From Proteles cristata cristata (Eukaryota; Chordata; Mammalia; Carnivora; Hyaenidae): a stretch of 64,000 bases of DNA. The position numbers were made by a program, and so were the translations under genes. The stretch spans positions 591,323-655,322 of the forward strand of contig JAESUZ010003090.1 of the NCBI GenBank assembly GCA_017311185.1, written 5' to 3'. Each line of letters opens with the position of its first letter. Position 1 is the stretch's first letter. This document shows positions 27,001-42,000 of the stretch, piece after piece. The notes below the pieces were generated by a model. It ran no database searches. It was given only the letters and a program-made list of their open reading frames with translations, and was not told where the DNA came from.

Positions 27001-30000
27001 ATTTTTAAAGTACTGATCCAATTCAGAATCTTGGGGTGAGGCCTGGGCAAAGTTTTAGAAGTACCTTGTGTGATTTTAATGCATATCCCTGGTTGCCAAC
27101 TTTTAGCCTAAAGGAATATGCAGTTGACCCTTAAACAACATGGGTTTGAACTACACAGGTCCACTTATTCAGATTTTTTTTCTATAAATAAAGTACAGTA
27201 ACATAAACGTATTTTCTCTTCCTTATGATTTTCTTAACATTTTCTTTTCTCTAGCTCACTTTATTATAAGAATACAGTATATAATACATATAACATGCAG
27301 AATATGTGCTAATTGACTTTTTATGTTATTGGTAATTATGGCTTCTGATCATCAGTAGTTTTGGGGGGGGGGATCAGAAGTTATATACGGGTTTTCAACT
27401 GCATGGAGGTAGGTGTTCCTAACCCCTGCATTGTTCACGAGTCAACTGTATGTTTAGAAAACATTCTTACATTTAGTATAGTACCAGAAATAGGTCTATT
27501 AAACACACTAACTGGCCTTCTCTAAGCTTCTTTAAAAAAATTTTTTTTGGTTGCTTTGTTTTAGTGGGTGATTTGGTAGTTTAGGTTAATTTCATAGATG
27601 ACTAAAAAAGAGCTGAAAGAAGCTACTGCTACCTATTGGCCTAACAGAGCTCAAATCTATTTCACCTATTGCTTACACAATCCGATTGTTCCTTTATAGA
27701 GTAGTGCTAGTCATGGACACAGAATAGAGAAGCAACTGAAGAAAGAATTAGAAGAGTTTTAGATAATAATAATCAAATCCACAAAAGCCTGGATGTAGAA
27801 AATATTTTGTTATAAAGGAACTGTGTATGTTTAAAACAACTGAAATAAATTTTTCCTGATTAGTAGCAATAGATTCTTATTATAGAAATATAAAAAGGCA
27901 TCAAGAAAAAAATAAAAAGCACCTGTGGTTTTATCATTACCCAGAGATAACAATTATTAATAGTTTTACATACATTCTTCCAGAATTCACCTTGTCTACA
28001 CATAGAAAATATACTTCTTTTAAAAAATACCCTACAAAACAATTCTACTGTATATACTGTTTTTAAATTCCTTTTTATTAATAATAAATTATGGACATTT
28101 TTCATGTTATTTTTCACTACATAAGAACCCCTTTTAGGGCTATGTATATTTAATCAATCTCTTACTAAATGACATTCCAGTAGTTTCATTTCTTAGTGCT
28201 GCAGTGAATTGATGCAGGATGACACTGGGTTTAAGAACTCAGGCCCTGGAATCAGAAAGCCTAGGGTTAAAAGCTCAGCCCTAACACTTACTACACAATA
28301 CAACCTTCAGGTATTTAAACCCATTGCAGAATGGAAGAAAAACACCATACCCACCTTAGAGGATTGTGGCTCAAACATGGAAAGAAATATCATTTGCAAA
28401 GAATACTCTTTGAGCTGCCTGCACCTTGCTCAAAGAGTACCGAGTCTTCTATTCAGGGCAGTGGAAGACATGGGGCTTGGTCTATACTGGCTTTTTGAGC
28501 CCATACTCTAGAATCTGTGCTGGGAATTTCCTCTCCTTTTTGATCCTGCCCCACCTAGGCCACCCCGCATAGTAGTGACCCTGAGGGAGAGGTTGAAGAG
28601 GCTGGGAGGTAGGCATCATTATACTCACCAGGGCTGGTAAAGAGGGGATGGGTGATGCGCTGGAAGATTGGCCAGGCATGTTCAGGGCATTAAACTTGGG
28701 AACCACTGCAACACTGACCCTCCGGCGGGGCATGTTCTGTGGGAAGAGAAGTGACCAGACCCACTGTCATGGAGGGAGCAGCATCCACAGTTCGAAAGGC
28801 CTGGAAAATGCCTACTAGTTCCTAATGCTGCAATTACATTCACTGGATACTTTGGCTTTGGGTTGGTTATGGTGTTGGGGGTTGGTGTGGAGAGTGGCCA
28901 AAGTTGACCCAAGTTTTCTGTTAGTGGTGAGTGATTTCTCAACATGTTCTTATTTAAGATTATATCCTGAAGAAATGGAAAGGAAATGACCCCCAGTCTG
29001 GGTAACACCCCGATAGTGCATAAAAAGGATAGAAATACCAAGGTTTATTCATCATTTCATATTCCTTTGGGGGATGGTACAGTCAGAGAAACCATGAGCA
29101 AGAGAAGGTTGAAGGATGATCTAGCAAGTGTGGTAAGCTGAATTAGAGACCCTGTCCAGAGGTTCACTGGCACCTGTAGATCCAAGCATAAATGACTTTC
29201 TGGGTGACTGTGGAAACTTCTGTTGTAATCCCCTTGGGAGCCCTGGTATTCCTTGAACATGCATACCTTTCCCAGTGTGAGGGACATGGACCGCGCTGTT
29301 CGAGGGACCCCATCTTCTGCAGCAAGAAGGAACAGAGAAGAGAACTCAGGTAAGTTTTCAGAGTAGGCTCCAGTAGAAAATGGATAGCCAGAAACTAAGC
29401 TGAGACATTAATTGGTCAGAACTCGCCCTCAAGGGATATCTTAAGAGCCTAGGTGTTGGAAACACTGAATTTGACACCACCCTCTGAGACAATTATCTGT
29501 AGAGTGGGACTTTTCTAGACAGAATTTTTACCCTAATTCCTCTGCATTCATGAGAAGCCCATCTTGGACTTCTGATATCCACCTGACACCACTGCACAGT
29601 CTCTGGTAGTGAACTGGTAAATATGTGAAAAACCACTCATAGCAATACCAAGGCTTTTGGGTCATTTCTTCCTCATTGAAGGGACGTGCAGTCAGGGAAA
29701 TTATGAGCAAGGAAGGTGTGGTGTCAGTAAAGAATGGAAACTTGTTGACAAAATAGTTTTAATAAGTCATCTATAAAATAATTTGGAACAAAGGAAACCA
29801 GCATCCCAGATTTTCATATCCTTAGTACATACATTAAATGATATAATTTACATAAAATATTTTCCACCACATCTGGATAATACTGTCACCAGAAAACACC
29901 AATATGTGTGCAGAGAAAGGTTTTTGAAAGCTTAATTCAGTTTCAGTTTGACCAATATCATCTAGTTTGTGTATCTGTTTATCCCCCATATCCATGTATT

Positions 30001-33000
30001 TTAGGTGTGTCTCTTAAAAAGGCACATAGCTAATTTTTCCCCGTTTTTCTCTTTACCTCACTTCATTGATTTTTTTTCCTTACCACCCCTCCCAGCCTGC
30101 ACATTGGTATAGAAGTTATGCATTTTAGTTCTAATCTTTAGTGTGCCCACTTAAATTTATAACATATTATGTGTCTTTATTTATTTATTTACTTACTTAC
30201 TTATGAGAGAGAGAGCATGAGTGTTGGAGAGGGACAGGAGAGAGAGAATCTTAAGCAGACTCCATGCACAGCACAGAGCCTGATGTGGGGATCAATCCCA
30301 TGATCCTAGGATCATGACCTAAGCCAAAATCAAGAGTCAGATGCTTCACTGACTGAGCCACCCAGGCACCCTCATATTACATGACGTTAAAATTTTAAAT
30401 TAATCATGATTTCTATTCTTTTCCTAATTAGACCTTAAAACAACAACTCCCTCAAATTTCAAATTATTGCTTTTCAGTAGTTTTGTTTCACTTTGGTTTT
30501 GTAGTCCCATATTATTATTATTATTGTTTTCTACATTGAATGCTTGTTTAGATTTACCCACATTCACAAATGTCTGATCACCATTACTTCTTGCATCCTA
30601 CTCCTTTCTTTTGGTCTCGATTTTATCCTTTCCTAAGCACACCGATTAGCTGTTCTTTTGGCAAGGGTCTGTAAGAGGTAAACTTTCTGAGCTGTCTCAA
30701 AATATCTTACCAGGCCTGTAAGATAGCATATAGTTTATCTGGCCCTGTTTTCTCTAGATGGACAGTTATTTCTGTCAGCTCCTTGGAGGCTTTTACTTCA
30801 TTGTCTTTTGGTGTCACCATTGCTAGTCAGATTTATCCATCTTTTGTAAATCCTCTGTCTTCTCTCTCTGGTTAGTTTTAAAATTTTTACTTCATCGTCT
30901 ATCTGTTTTTATATCTTCTACTTTGAATTCACTGTGCTTTCTTAATCCAATGGTACGTGTCTTTCTTTAGTTCTGAAAAATTCTCAGATTCTGGAAAATC
31001 TTTTTGCATACTTTCTCTCTCCCATTCTCTTCTTGTGGATCTGATAACAAATATATTTGGAACTTTATCATTTTATACTCTGTATCCCATATTTTATGAT
31101 ATCTTTTAACATTTCTTTAGTATTTTTTAAAGGAGACAGAAGTTTATTGAATATACTACAAAGGAACCATGGGCAGGATAGCAGAGGAGAGGCTGTCTGC
31201 CTTCTTTTATATTTTTAAGTAACTTATCCCTCCGAACTGCATTTTGGGTTACTTTCTCAAATCTTTATTCAGTTAACTAATCTTTGTCCTCAACTGTGGC
31301 CAATCTGATTTAAATGTTGCACCAATAAACTTGGTTATGCTACCATAATAAACAACCCCCAAGTCTTAGTGGCTTATAACAATAAAGCTTTATTTATTTA
31401 TGACCATTTGCTTCAGAGTTGGCAGCAGGCTCCGCTGTGCATATCCTCACTGTGGATTCAGACTAATGGATCTTCTACTATTCTGAAACAGTGGTGGTTG
31501 TCATGTGAAGAAGAAGAAATATAGGACAAATTACACACTAGTTTCTTGAAGGCCTCAGCTCAAAGGTGACACATATCCTTCTGCTCACAATTTATTTGCC
31601 AGATCACATGCCATTCACCTAACAAGACATCACCTAACTTGGGAGAGGTGTGCCCGAAAGGAGAAGATCTGGCATCTCCACTATAGTAACCACCTCCACA
31701 GCAGTACCTACTATATCTAATCTACTGAGTTTTTAATTTCCATTCCTCATTTCCTAATTTCTAGGAGTGCTTTTTAAAATTTTTATTATTTTATTCTTTT
31801 CTTGATAATTGTAATTTATTCTCATGTTTCTGATTCATTTTTTGATGCCTCTAATAATTTTAAACATATCTTTTAAAAATTATCAGATTGTTTTATTTTC
31901 TGCAATCCTTAGGATATAATACTGTTGTTTGGTGTGTCTGATGATTCTTGTTCAAGGTGGATGGTTTCCTTATGTGTTTTATAATTCTATACTGTAAAAT
32001 TATCTTCAATGAGGTTTCAGTGAGAGGAATCTTGTATGTCTTGGGTGAAGGGTGTGCATCTCCAGGGTGGCTTTATGTTTGTTTCTGACAGTGTCCCTAC
32101 AGGAATCACTGTGATGTTCTTTTCAGATTCTTTGCATATTGCATCACAACTTCTGTCATGGCATACACTTTTCCTACGAGAAAGGAGAAAGTATATTTTC
32201 CTACTACAGAATGAAACACACTTCCTACTACAGGTTGAAACAGACTTCCTTAATTTGTGTCTCTGCTGTTTGGGAGTGTTTTTTCTTGTTCAAGTTCTGT
32301 CTAAAGATGCAGTTCTTGGAAAATTTTAATTTTGTATGGGAGTCTCATAGTCAACTCTGTCATGAGTGTCTAAGACTTCATCTCAGATTGCATTCAAGTG
32401 CAAAAGCCCAGCACTGAGATGATTGAAGCTGACTCTTGTACCCAAGGAAGCTGCAGTTTTCAGTTCTCTTTTCTTTTCTTGTATCTGAGTATTTCCACTT
32501 CTTTTCCTGTGGATTCAGCTATTCTTTTTAGACTAATGTTTGCTTTATTTTATCCAGCAAAAACGTCTAAGCACTTGTGGTCAAGGAGGTTTCAAGTTTT
32601 TCAGTCAACCAAAATAGCAGAACCAGAAAACATTTTTTTATATATTGAAGCATTCATATAAATTAATTAAATACTAATCTTATAAGTAGGCAAAAGAAAT
32701 AATTAGATGATTTACAAAAGTAGAAATACAAATGTCCAAAAAACATTTGAAAAGGTCACAAATACAAATTCAGACTATGAGATGAGACATAATCTTGGAC
32801 CATCAAAGTCAAAAATATTTTTAAAGGAAAGGACAAGAATGTCAATGGCACAATGAACTGAGCATTATTGTTACTCATTACATGGAAATATCAATGGGTT
32901 GTTTGAAAAGAGTTTGCTTGAAGAGCCTTATAAAGTCTTCTTTCCCCCAAGCTAGTATTTACACTTCCATAAATCCATCTTAAGGAAATAATTCAAAATG

Positions 33001-36000
33001 TAGATAATCACCATGTTTCATATTCAGAAAAAAATAACTAATGTTATTTTTTTAATGCATAGCACCTTTCTTTAAATCAGAGATATTTTTATTTCACTGT
33101 AGTCTTCAGAGTCTCAGACATATACAAAGATTGCCAGTAGTCATGTAAAGACTTAAAAGCAAATATTATTAGGGAATGGTCATAGAGTATCCAATAAACA
33201 CACCTGTTAGGTGGATGCTGGCTCCTCTACCCCAGCCCAGGCTGAAAAACAATGGAGTGGGAACAAATGTCTGAAAAACACTTATTCACCATTTGAGACT
33301 CAGCTACCATCTCCCTTTATTTCTATATTTCAGTATCATGTGGGGGCACATCAAAGGTGCTCAGTAAATGTCTTTAGGATGAATGAATGTGTAACTGCTC
33401 ATTCTATAAATCCTGGATAAAGCAGTTTACAGGGGACCTTGCACCTTCCAGGACAATAATGCAAGAACCCATATATTGGAATTTCTTTGGTGGCAACTTC
33501 CCCAACTCCCAACACTGACAGAGAGCAGTTTGCTATAAGCCCAGATGCTTGTGGGTCAGTAGTTTGCTGTCAAGATCGAAAGCAGACAGTCTGGAGCATG
33601 TGTATACTGCTTTTGGACTCTGGAAAGTGTCACTGATATTCCCCAGGAAACTTGTGAAACCTCCTGTTTATAAAGGTTTCTCCATCTGTTATACTTTCCC
33701 TCCTCCTGCTCTTGGTAACCCGGATGTTTGCATTCCAAAGGGATTCCTGTCACTAAAAGGTTTGTTTTCTTCTGCTAGCCCCATCCTCATCAACCAGAGC
33801 CCAAACCCTGACAGCTCCCAAGCAGAGATCCTGGTCCAAGTCACTGTCCTCCTCATCTTGGACTGCTGCCAGTGCTTTCTAAATTGTCTCTTTAGACATC
33901 AGTGTCTATATGCTCCTAATGTATTGCCCGCTCTGAAGTCAGAGAAATCTTCTAAAAATAGAATCTGACATTCCATAAACTCACCAGTGCCTCCTCATTG
34001 CCTTAAGGACAAAGGCCCAAATTATTAGCATGGCCTGGCATGTGGCCCTGGCCTACCAAGTCTTACCTTGAACCTGTCATCATCACACTCCAACCACATT
34101 TAACTCTTTTGTTTTGTGGTCTTTCCATCCCAGCCCTACATCTCTGCACATGCTGTTTCCTCTACCTGGAAGATATCTGCCCATCTTGCCTAGAGAACTA
34201 CTATTTTTACTTTGAAACACTGACCAGATACTGTCCTTCTATAAAACTTTCCTTGATTCCTTCAAGCAGAAACACCTCTGTGCTCCTATAGCAATTGTAT
34301 AGAACATTAAAAAAAAAAAAGAGTATTTCTTTGAAATACTTGCCCATAAATATGCTATTTATCTCAATAGTATCTCCTTTAGCCAGGCCCTCATGCCACC
34401 CCCACTGCCCAGACTCATCCCTTACCTGGACTATTGCAATAGCAGTTTTGTGGGTTTCCCTGTCTCTGGGTCTACCCCAGTAATGTAACTGCCACACTGT
34501 AATCAGAGGGAATGTCCTGAACTCCGTAAGTAATCATGTCATTTCCCTGACTAATATCTTTGGTTGATCCCTATCGCTTTCTAGGATAAAGCTCAAATTC
34601 CTTTGTATGTGTTGGGCCCAAAGCACAAAAACTACAGGGTCTGAGGTCTGTCATTCTCATAAATTAGAGTGAGCTCTTGCAGCCTGTGGGCTTCACATCA
34701 GTGGTCAACTGCTGTGGTTAATTGTGTCAGGAGTTGCTTTGGGACTCCTATTTTCTGGTTCCAGGCCTCTAGGCTCACTGGAGCAGCTGCTGTGAGGCCC
34801 CTATGGGCAGCACTGGACAGGGAAAATGAACCTTATTCAACTAGAAGCATGTCCTTGGGCTGTACTTATAGATGTGATCCTGGCCTAGAGCTATCAGGGA
34901 CCCACACTGCAAAGCTAAGATGGGGCAAGAGCCCAGTTTCTTACCAGATGGGCCGCAGCTGCGGCTTGAATTCTGATTTGCAAGTTTTTTAAACTCCATG
35001 AGCTCTGCATGGTCCTTCTCATATGTCCTCTTCAGATTCTCCACATACTGCATCATTACCTCTGTTGCCTTTGACATGCGTTTTTCCTGTAGGGAAGGAG
35101 AGCATGAGCACACAAGGAAGTTGGAGGAAAGGCTTGTTGGCACTTGCTTTATCTGAGCTAGGCTCTGGGCTGGGACAATCAAAAGGATACAGGGAACAAT
35201 CTTAGATGTGACTCTGCCCTGTAAGATTTTGCTGTCTGTGACGTGAGCTGAGAGGCAGATTTAGGCACTTGCACCCAGGGAGGACAAGAACAAGCACAGC
35301 CACAATCCTAAGGAGATGAGAGGTGGAACAGTCCTCTCTATGGGAAGAATGGGTCAGGGGATCTTCCTGGAGGTAGAGTGAAGTGGATGTAGGGTGTGGG
35401 CAGCATCTGGGCATATAGACATAGGTAGGAGGGACAAAAAGATTTGGGCCAAGGGACTCCAAGAATAAAGGTTCAGAGGCAGGACATCAGGTACAGGGCT
35501 TGTACCTAGGTGAGGATCTATCCCTCAGACAGAAGTCTTTGCAGAGTGAAAAGGGTACTATTACAAATTATGTTGGGCTCAGTTGGTAGAGTATGCAACT
35601 CTCGATCTCGAGATTGTGAGTTCAAGTTCCATGTTAGGGGTGGAGCCTACTTTAAAAAACACTTAAAGAAATATGCTGGGACAGTAGGTACATGTCAGGA
35701 TTGCCTGGAAAACAAGCAGAGTACAGGTCATCCTACTTACATAGAAATATGCAAGCAATTGGGTTTGTTTTCAACAAGAAAGGGTAGTTAGGGCTGGGTT
35801 GTGAAGGATCTGGAAGGCAAGACTAAGGAATTTGGGCTTTTTCTGAAGGAAAAGAGCCATCAAATGTCTTATGGTGAGGGAGTGACATAGCTCACCAGCG
35901 GAACCTAGACTGCGGGGGTGAGACTGGTGGCAGTGAATACAACTAGGAAAGAGAGGACAAGTGCCAGGACCAGTCTGGTGGGACCAGAGTGAAAGATGAG

Positions 36001-39000
36001 GACCGACATGGAAGACATGCAAGTTAGGGGTGGGAAAGCCATGTGGAGAAGGCTGGGGACTGCCGTTAGCAGCACATGGGCCAAGAACACGTTTGAGAGG
36101 GCTGTACAGAATGAGAAAGAGTTTCCCTTGCTTATCCTCCTCGGATCCCTCAGTGAGCCTAGCCCAGGGCCTGCTGGCCACAGCAGGACATACTCAGTGA
36201 GTATTCCCTGGAAAAGTTCCCTGAAGCCAGGAGCTGGGACCAGCCACTTCCCTTGAGCTCTCCCTTTGTTGCTTTCCCCAGCCAGAATAACTTCCTGAGT
36301 GAGCTGCTGAGTCAGGTGTCCTATCCCCGGAAGAACACAGGGGTGGGGCAGCCCACTGGCTTATCCTTCCTTCATTCTATAAGGACTGCTGTGGGCTCTA
36401 TGCTAGGAACACCCTACTACTGCAACCAATGTATCAGGACAGGGGAGCATTGTCCTAGAAACAGTGTACTAGAAACTAGGTGCTTTGCAAGTATTACAGT
36501 AACCCTATGTGGCAGATACTGTCATCATCCTCATTGGTTGGAGAAGTTGGAACACAGAGAGCTCAGTATCTGGCCTGAGATCACACAGTGAATCCTGGTG
36601 TAGCCAAGATAAGGCCTCAGGCAGTCGGATCCCACAACACCATCCTGGACCAGGGCAGTGCCCTATATGTGCTTTAGGACTTCAAAGTGGCTGAGAGGGA
36701 GCCAGATCTTGGCTTGCATTCCAGCTCTGCCATTCACTGGTGTTGTTACCTTTCTGAAGCTTCATATTTTCATTGGTGGGGAAAGGATATTTGCAGCGTT
36801 ATTGGGAGGCTTAAATGAAACAAAGAAGTTTTTCCTAAAGCATGTTTGCCAAATACTAGTTCCATGGGAGTTGAATAGATATTTTATGAGAAAATAGGTA
36901 TTTTATGGTTCTTCAGCCAAATACATTAGGGAAACACACAGGTAAAAATTAAACAGGCTTCTTCAGTATAGGCTTTCTTAAAGCCTTGATGGTGCCAATA
37001 CGTATTAGAAATATCCAAGAAAGGATGGTAGTATGCAGCAGTTCCCTTACTTACATGTTCACAGAAAGCTTTACCAAGGAACAACTCAAGGGTTTAGTGG
37101 CCCACCAAAAATACTTAGTAAAACATAGTAATGTACAGATGTCTGGCACAGAGTAGGCCATTGATAACTGGTATCTATTATGGTCACTGCTTACAATATT
37201 GCTCTAGTTACTGTGGACAGAGCAGAGCTAGTCAGACGGCTGGAAGCTGGAGAGGCTTACCTGGCGGACCGCCCCCACCATCTCAGCTCTGCTGGAAAGG
37301 CGGGCAGCCAAGCGGTGCAGGACCGCAATATCTTCCAGCAGTTTCTGGTAGGTCTCCCGGTGCTCACAGTGGTGCCATAGTGAAGCTGAGGACTGGGAAG
37401 TGAGAAGGAACATCACTTGGGGTCCTCACATACCAAGACTTGACTTGGGCTGTCACAATGAACCCTGTTCCCCATGCCGGCTGAAAGGAGTGGCCTCTGC
37501 AAGGCTAGGACTACACCTTCTTCTGGGGATTGGAGAATCCCAGTGTAGATACTCCATATGTGGCTAGCCTGAAAGAAGGGAATCACATCCAGATCTCTAG
37601 TCCCCAAGATGCTCCCTTTGTCGTCCCAGGTCACCTAGACTTCTCTTGAGAAGCTGCTAAGAGTTCAGAGGCCTTACCCACAGCCCTGAGGTAACCAGGC
37701 CTTTAGCTCTCTGCCTCAGTTCCTCTCAGCTCTCTGAGAAGGACTCTATCTGGCTCAGAGCCTTGGCCTGATTTCTCATGTCAGAATACTCTACTTGGTG
37801 ACTGAGAAAAGCAGGATGCCTGGCATAGCCCTAGTAGACAGTCCCTCCTCTAAGGATTCTCCCATCAGGCTCTATAATTACCGTAATGGAAGCTTTGAAG
37901 TTTTCCAGTTCTTTCTCTGTGTTCTCTTCAGTCAGGTTGCGTTCCCTTTCAGCCTGGTTAATTCTAGATTCCAGAGTGTAGCTGTCATTTCTAAAGGCCA
38001 AGGACAGTTGTACAAACACGTTCTGTTGGGAACAAGAGTGTGGGAGAAGCACTGGGAGGAGTTATTACAGAGAATAAAGTCACAGGTCTGTTTCTTGCAC
38101 AAGCATTTTACAGCAGCTCCTGGAACCAGTCACTAAAGCAGCCATGTATACGTGAAACTCTCCTTCACAGTAAACTGCACAAAAGAAATAGTAACCTGAG
38201 GTCCATGCTAAGTCCTTTCCAGGACCAGAAGACCAAACAGATTTTACTGAAAAATAAGAGAATAACACTTTGCTTTTTCCTGAATTTCAAGAAAATAATA
38301 TCCTGTATTTATTTAGGTTTAGGTAAACTCAGCTGATTGTGTAAGCAATTTGGATAAATAGTAGGATTTATTGAATGTGCATTTTGGAAGTTTTGCATAG
38401 AGCCACTGTATTTAAAGAAACTGTACTTAAAATGTAAGACATGTTTACTTAAGGCAAACTTCAACCAGCATCTTGCCTGAGTTTTACAAATCCTATGTGG
38501 AAAGTAGCTTTAAGAAGGTGCCAGGAGATTAAATAAGGCCAGGTATGATTCTGTTAGGAAAAGTGTTCTGGAACAAATATTTCATGCCAAAAATGCAGGA
38601 TGCATGAATGAAACTTTGCAAGGTGCTTTGAGCAAACACAAAATTCCTGTATAATAGGAAACTACTGAGGAGGAGAAATAGACAGATGGACTATACAGGA
38701 AGCCATGGCCTTCATTTGCCCTGAGTCAAAAGATAGCAGATTTATACCCTTGGGGTAAGCTAACTCTGTCTGAGCTTCTGAAGTTCATATGATATGGCCC
38801 GTGGTGGGTAGACATCTCCATACAGAGAATTGAAGGCCTTGAACTGACCCAATGACAACAACGATGGCACTATTGAAAGCTACTCCTCATTGGGCATCTA
38901 CTATATGCTAGCACTGCTGTGAGTTCTGCATACCTTGGCTCATTTAGCACCACAAAAAGCCTCTGCAATAGGAACTGTTATGTCCATTTAATGGGTAAAG

Positions 39001-42000
39001 AGACTGAGACCAGAGAGGTCATTAACTTGTTCAAGGTGACACAAGTAATAGAGCCAGGATTCAACCTTAGACTATTTGATTTCAAACCCTGTGCTACTTT
39101 CACCATACTGTGCACTGATTGTGTCAGCATACATCTGAGTACAGAAGTCAGCCATTAAACAAACCACCCACAGCCTGTCTTCACCAATGTCAGTGGGTGG
39201 GGATTCTCTGTGCAACCCAAACCTCAGTCCAGTCATGCTTAATGTTTAGTTTTCTATACCTGGGTTTTTCCCCTTCATTGAAGTGTGATATAAAGAGTCC
39301 TGAATTCAGTTGGAATATTTGGGTGCCAGTGTTAGTTCTACTAAGTGCTGGGTCTGGGACCTTGGGTAAGTTATTTCATCACTTGATTTCCTCCTTTCTT
39401 CTAATTCCTGCTCTATCTGTTACTCTGAGCTGACTGGAGGATAGGCTGAAAGGATGGATAGGAGTGTGTGATGAACAATGTCTGTGTGCAAGGTAATTGC
39501 TAGTATCTATGGCAGATATTTCACATTGTCTGTCTTCCTCTGCTTATCCAGCACACTGGGTCTCAGGAAGGGTGTGTTCATTTTCTTATTATCAGTGGCA
39601 AACCATTCTATAAATACTATAAAACCTATCCTCCTAACCTGTGAGTGTAGAGATTCTGGAGTCACCCATGTTTTTGCTCCCTTCCTTCTCTCTGTTCCAA
39701 TGTAATTGTCTTGGAAACTAGTGCTGGCATCAGAGGTCCCCACCACCTCACCTGGGATGTGCTCTCTTTTTCCATTTACCCCTTCCTCACAATGAAATGC
39801 AGACAAATTCCTCTCAGCTCACTCATCAACCCATTGGGATAGCATATCTACAGAGACAAGGAAGTCCCAAGGGGAGTAATGGAAGAATCGGGGAAGGCTG
39901 GAGAGCTGACAGCATAGCTTCCCACCATGGCTGGGCAAGTTTCCTTATGTCTAGAATCCTCACAAGGGAAATGCCTTATTCCTCTGGACCAAAGTTTAAA
40001 ACTTGAAATCTGACTATCTGTTAATAATTTTGAAATAAATTTGACTCCGTTCTGCCACCTCCCAGCTAACTTTGTGTATCTAAGTAATACTTAAAAATTT
40101 TTTTTTAAATGTTTTATTTATTTCTGAGAGAGAGAGAAAGAGAGACAGTGTGAGCAGGGGAGGGTCAGAGAGAGACAGAGACACAGAATCTGAAGCAGGC
40201 CCCAGGCTCTGAGTGTCAGCACAGAGCCCGATGTGGGGCTCGAATCCACGAACTGTGAGATCATGACCTGAGCCGAAGTCGGATGCTTAACCGACTGAGC
40301 CCCCAGGTGCCCCATCTAAGTCATACTTTTAAAGAGCATAAACCATCCTTGAAGAAATGTGGAATTTCCAGGTACATTCTTATCTCTGACCAAATTTGCC
40401 AAAATATTCCCTACCTGGGTTGGGAGTCTCAGCAGTTCAGTAGGGCTGATTTCAATGTCCGTATTACCCGACAGTCATGCATTCTCATTTTTGTGTCAAA
40501 TTGTCAGGTGCAGGGGCTACAGAAGGGAATGTTTCAATAAATCCCATCAAGCCCTGACACTAAATTTCATAAAGCACTGGAATCACTTACCTCAACTTCC
40601 TTTTCAGTGAGCGGAGGGGCACTGTGAAAAAGAAAAGACATGCAAATGAACTATGTCCAACCTATGAAATAAACCAAAAGTGACTTTGAACAACCAGCAG
40701 ACTATGTATTTCCAGAAATGAAGTAAGAAGAATTGGTGAGATGGGAAAGATGCAGGGTACCCTTTGTTTGAGGTTTATAGTGATGAGATATTTCCTAGAC
40801 ATCAACTCCTACAGCGATGTGGTGGAAAATATTAGATCCTGGGATCAGTCTTCCAATATCGCCTCAACTGTCTGTGACTTTGGGAAAGTTATTTAAGCTT
40901 GCTCATTTGTAAAATGGGAATAATATCTACTTTGCAGGAGTATTCTAAGGAATAAATGTATATACATACATAATGTATGTATGTGTGTATAAATGTATGT
41001 GTGTATATATTCACATATATATGGCATCCACACGTGTATATGTATAAATGTATATATGTGTGTATGTGTACATGTTTGTATATACATGATATCCACACTG
41101 AGTAGGCACTCAGGAGATTTAGCTATTCTTATGACTAACTCACAGACTTGTGAGGACTTGGTATGAAAATACATGTGCTATGTACTTTATAAACTGTACA
41201 CATCTGAATAGCCTTTATAATTTTGGGGTTGCTGCTCAGGTGTGCAAAGCCTGACCCTCCTCCTGCCTCTGAGGGTTGTGATGAGAGTGCAGGTGGGCCA
41301 GAGAATACAAGGTAAGAAAGAGTGGCCAGAGTTCCTCTCTATAGTGAGAACCTCCTCTGATGAGTGGGATTAGAGACCAGGCAAGAAAGTCCCAGCCAGC
41401 ACAGCACAGAGGTGTCTTTCTGCGAGGTTTCTCTTCGTGTGGGGTTCCCACAGTTAGCCATCCTTTTATCTGCACACTCACTCTGCTGCTGCTTCTCTTG
41501 CTGGTGACTAAGCTAGTCCTGTTCTGAAACTCAGACAATGTAAATAATGCACGGGCCCTTTCCTGTGCTGGGCTGGGAGCACTGGGAGGAGTCCTACCAG
41601 CATCACAAGACTTGGCAACAGAGCATGCCATCGATAAGATTCTCAGGAAACACAGCTTCCTCCCTTTGACGTGTGTGGAAGGACCCCAAGAGCAAAGGTA
41701 GGGGTCAGTTATCTCTGCAAGGGGCTGGTTCTCACCCATGACAAAGAACTGTGAGAGACTTCCTGTGAGGATGAGGCAACAAGACCCCATGGCCATCAAG
41801 TCAGCAGAGTACAGAACATGGGACAAACAACTACAAAGATGTTTGATGCTTACAATGCTTGTCACAACCCCACCCATCAAGTCCTTTCCTCTGTGGGCCA
41901 GCCAACATAATCTTGATTGTCATATAGAGCACATATTGCTAAACAAATTTATCAAAACTCACTGAGCTTGCCTTTGACTCCTGGCTTTATTTGGATAGTT

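Larger units (their letters stand above)
29317..34944 (-). other. IRAG1 intron with old LINE relics
   Basis: 5.6 kb without a coding signal. Besides the SINE at 30173-30371, AT-rich sequence at about 30400-32400 has the look of an old reverse-oriented L1/HAL1, and 33960-34660 is L2-like. Assignment of the AT-rich part is weak. Confidence 0.5.

Noticed and set aside
35570..35640. tRNA-Lys-like gene
   Set aside because: The tRNA-like fold belongs to a SINE head and continues into SINE body and A-rich tail; stems are degraded.
40950..41090. CRISPR-like or other ordered array
   Set aside because: Simple GTAT/TATG microsatellite without spacers; eukaryotic context.
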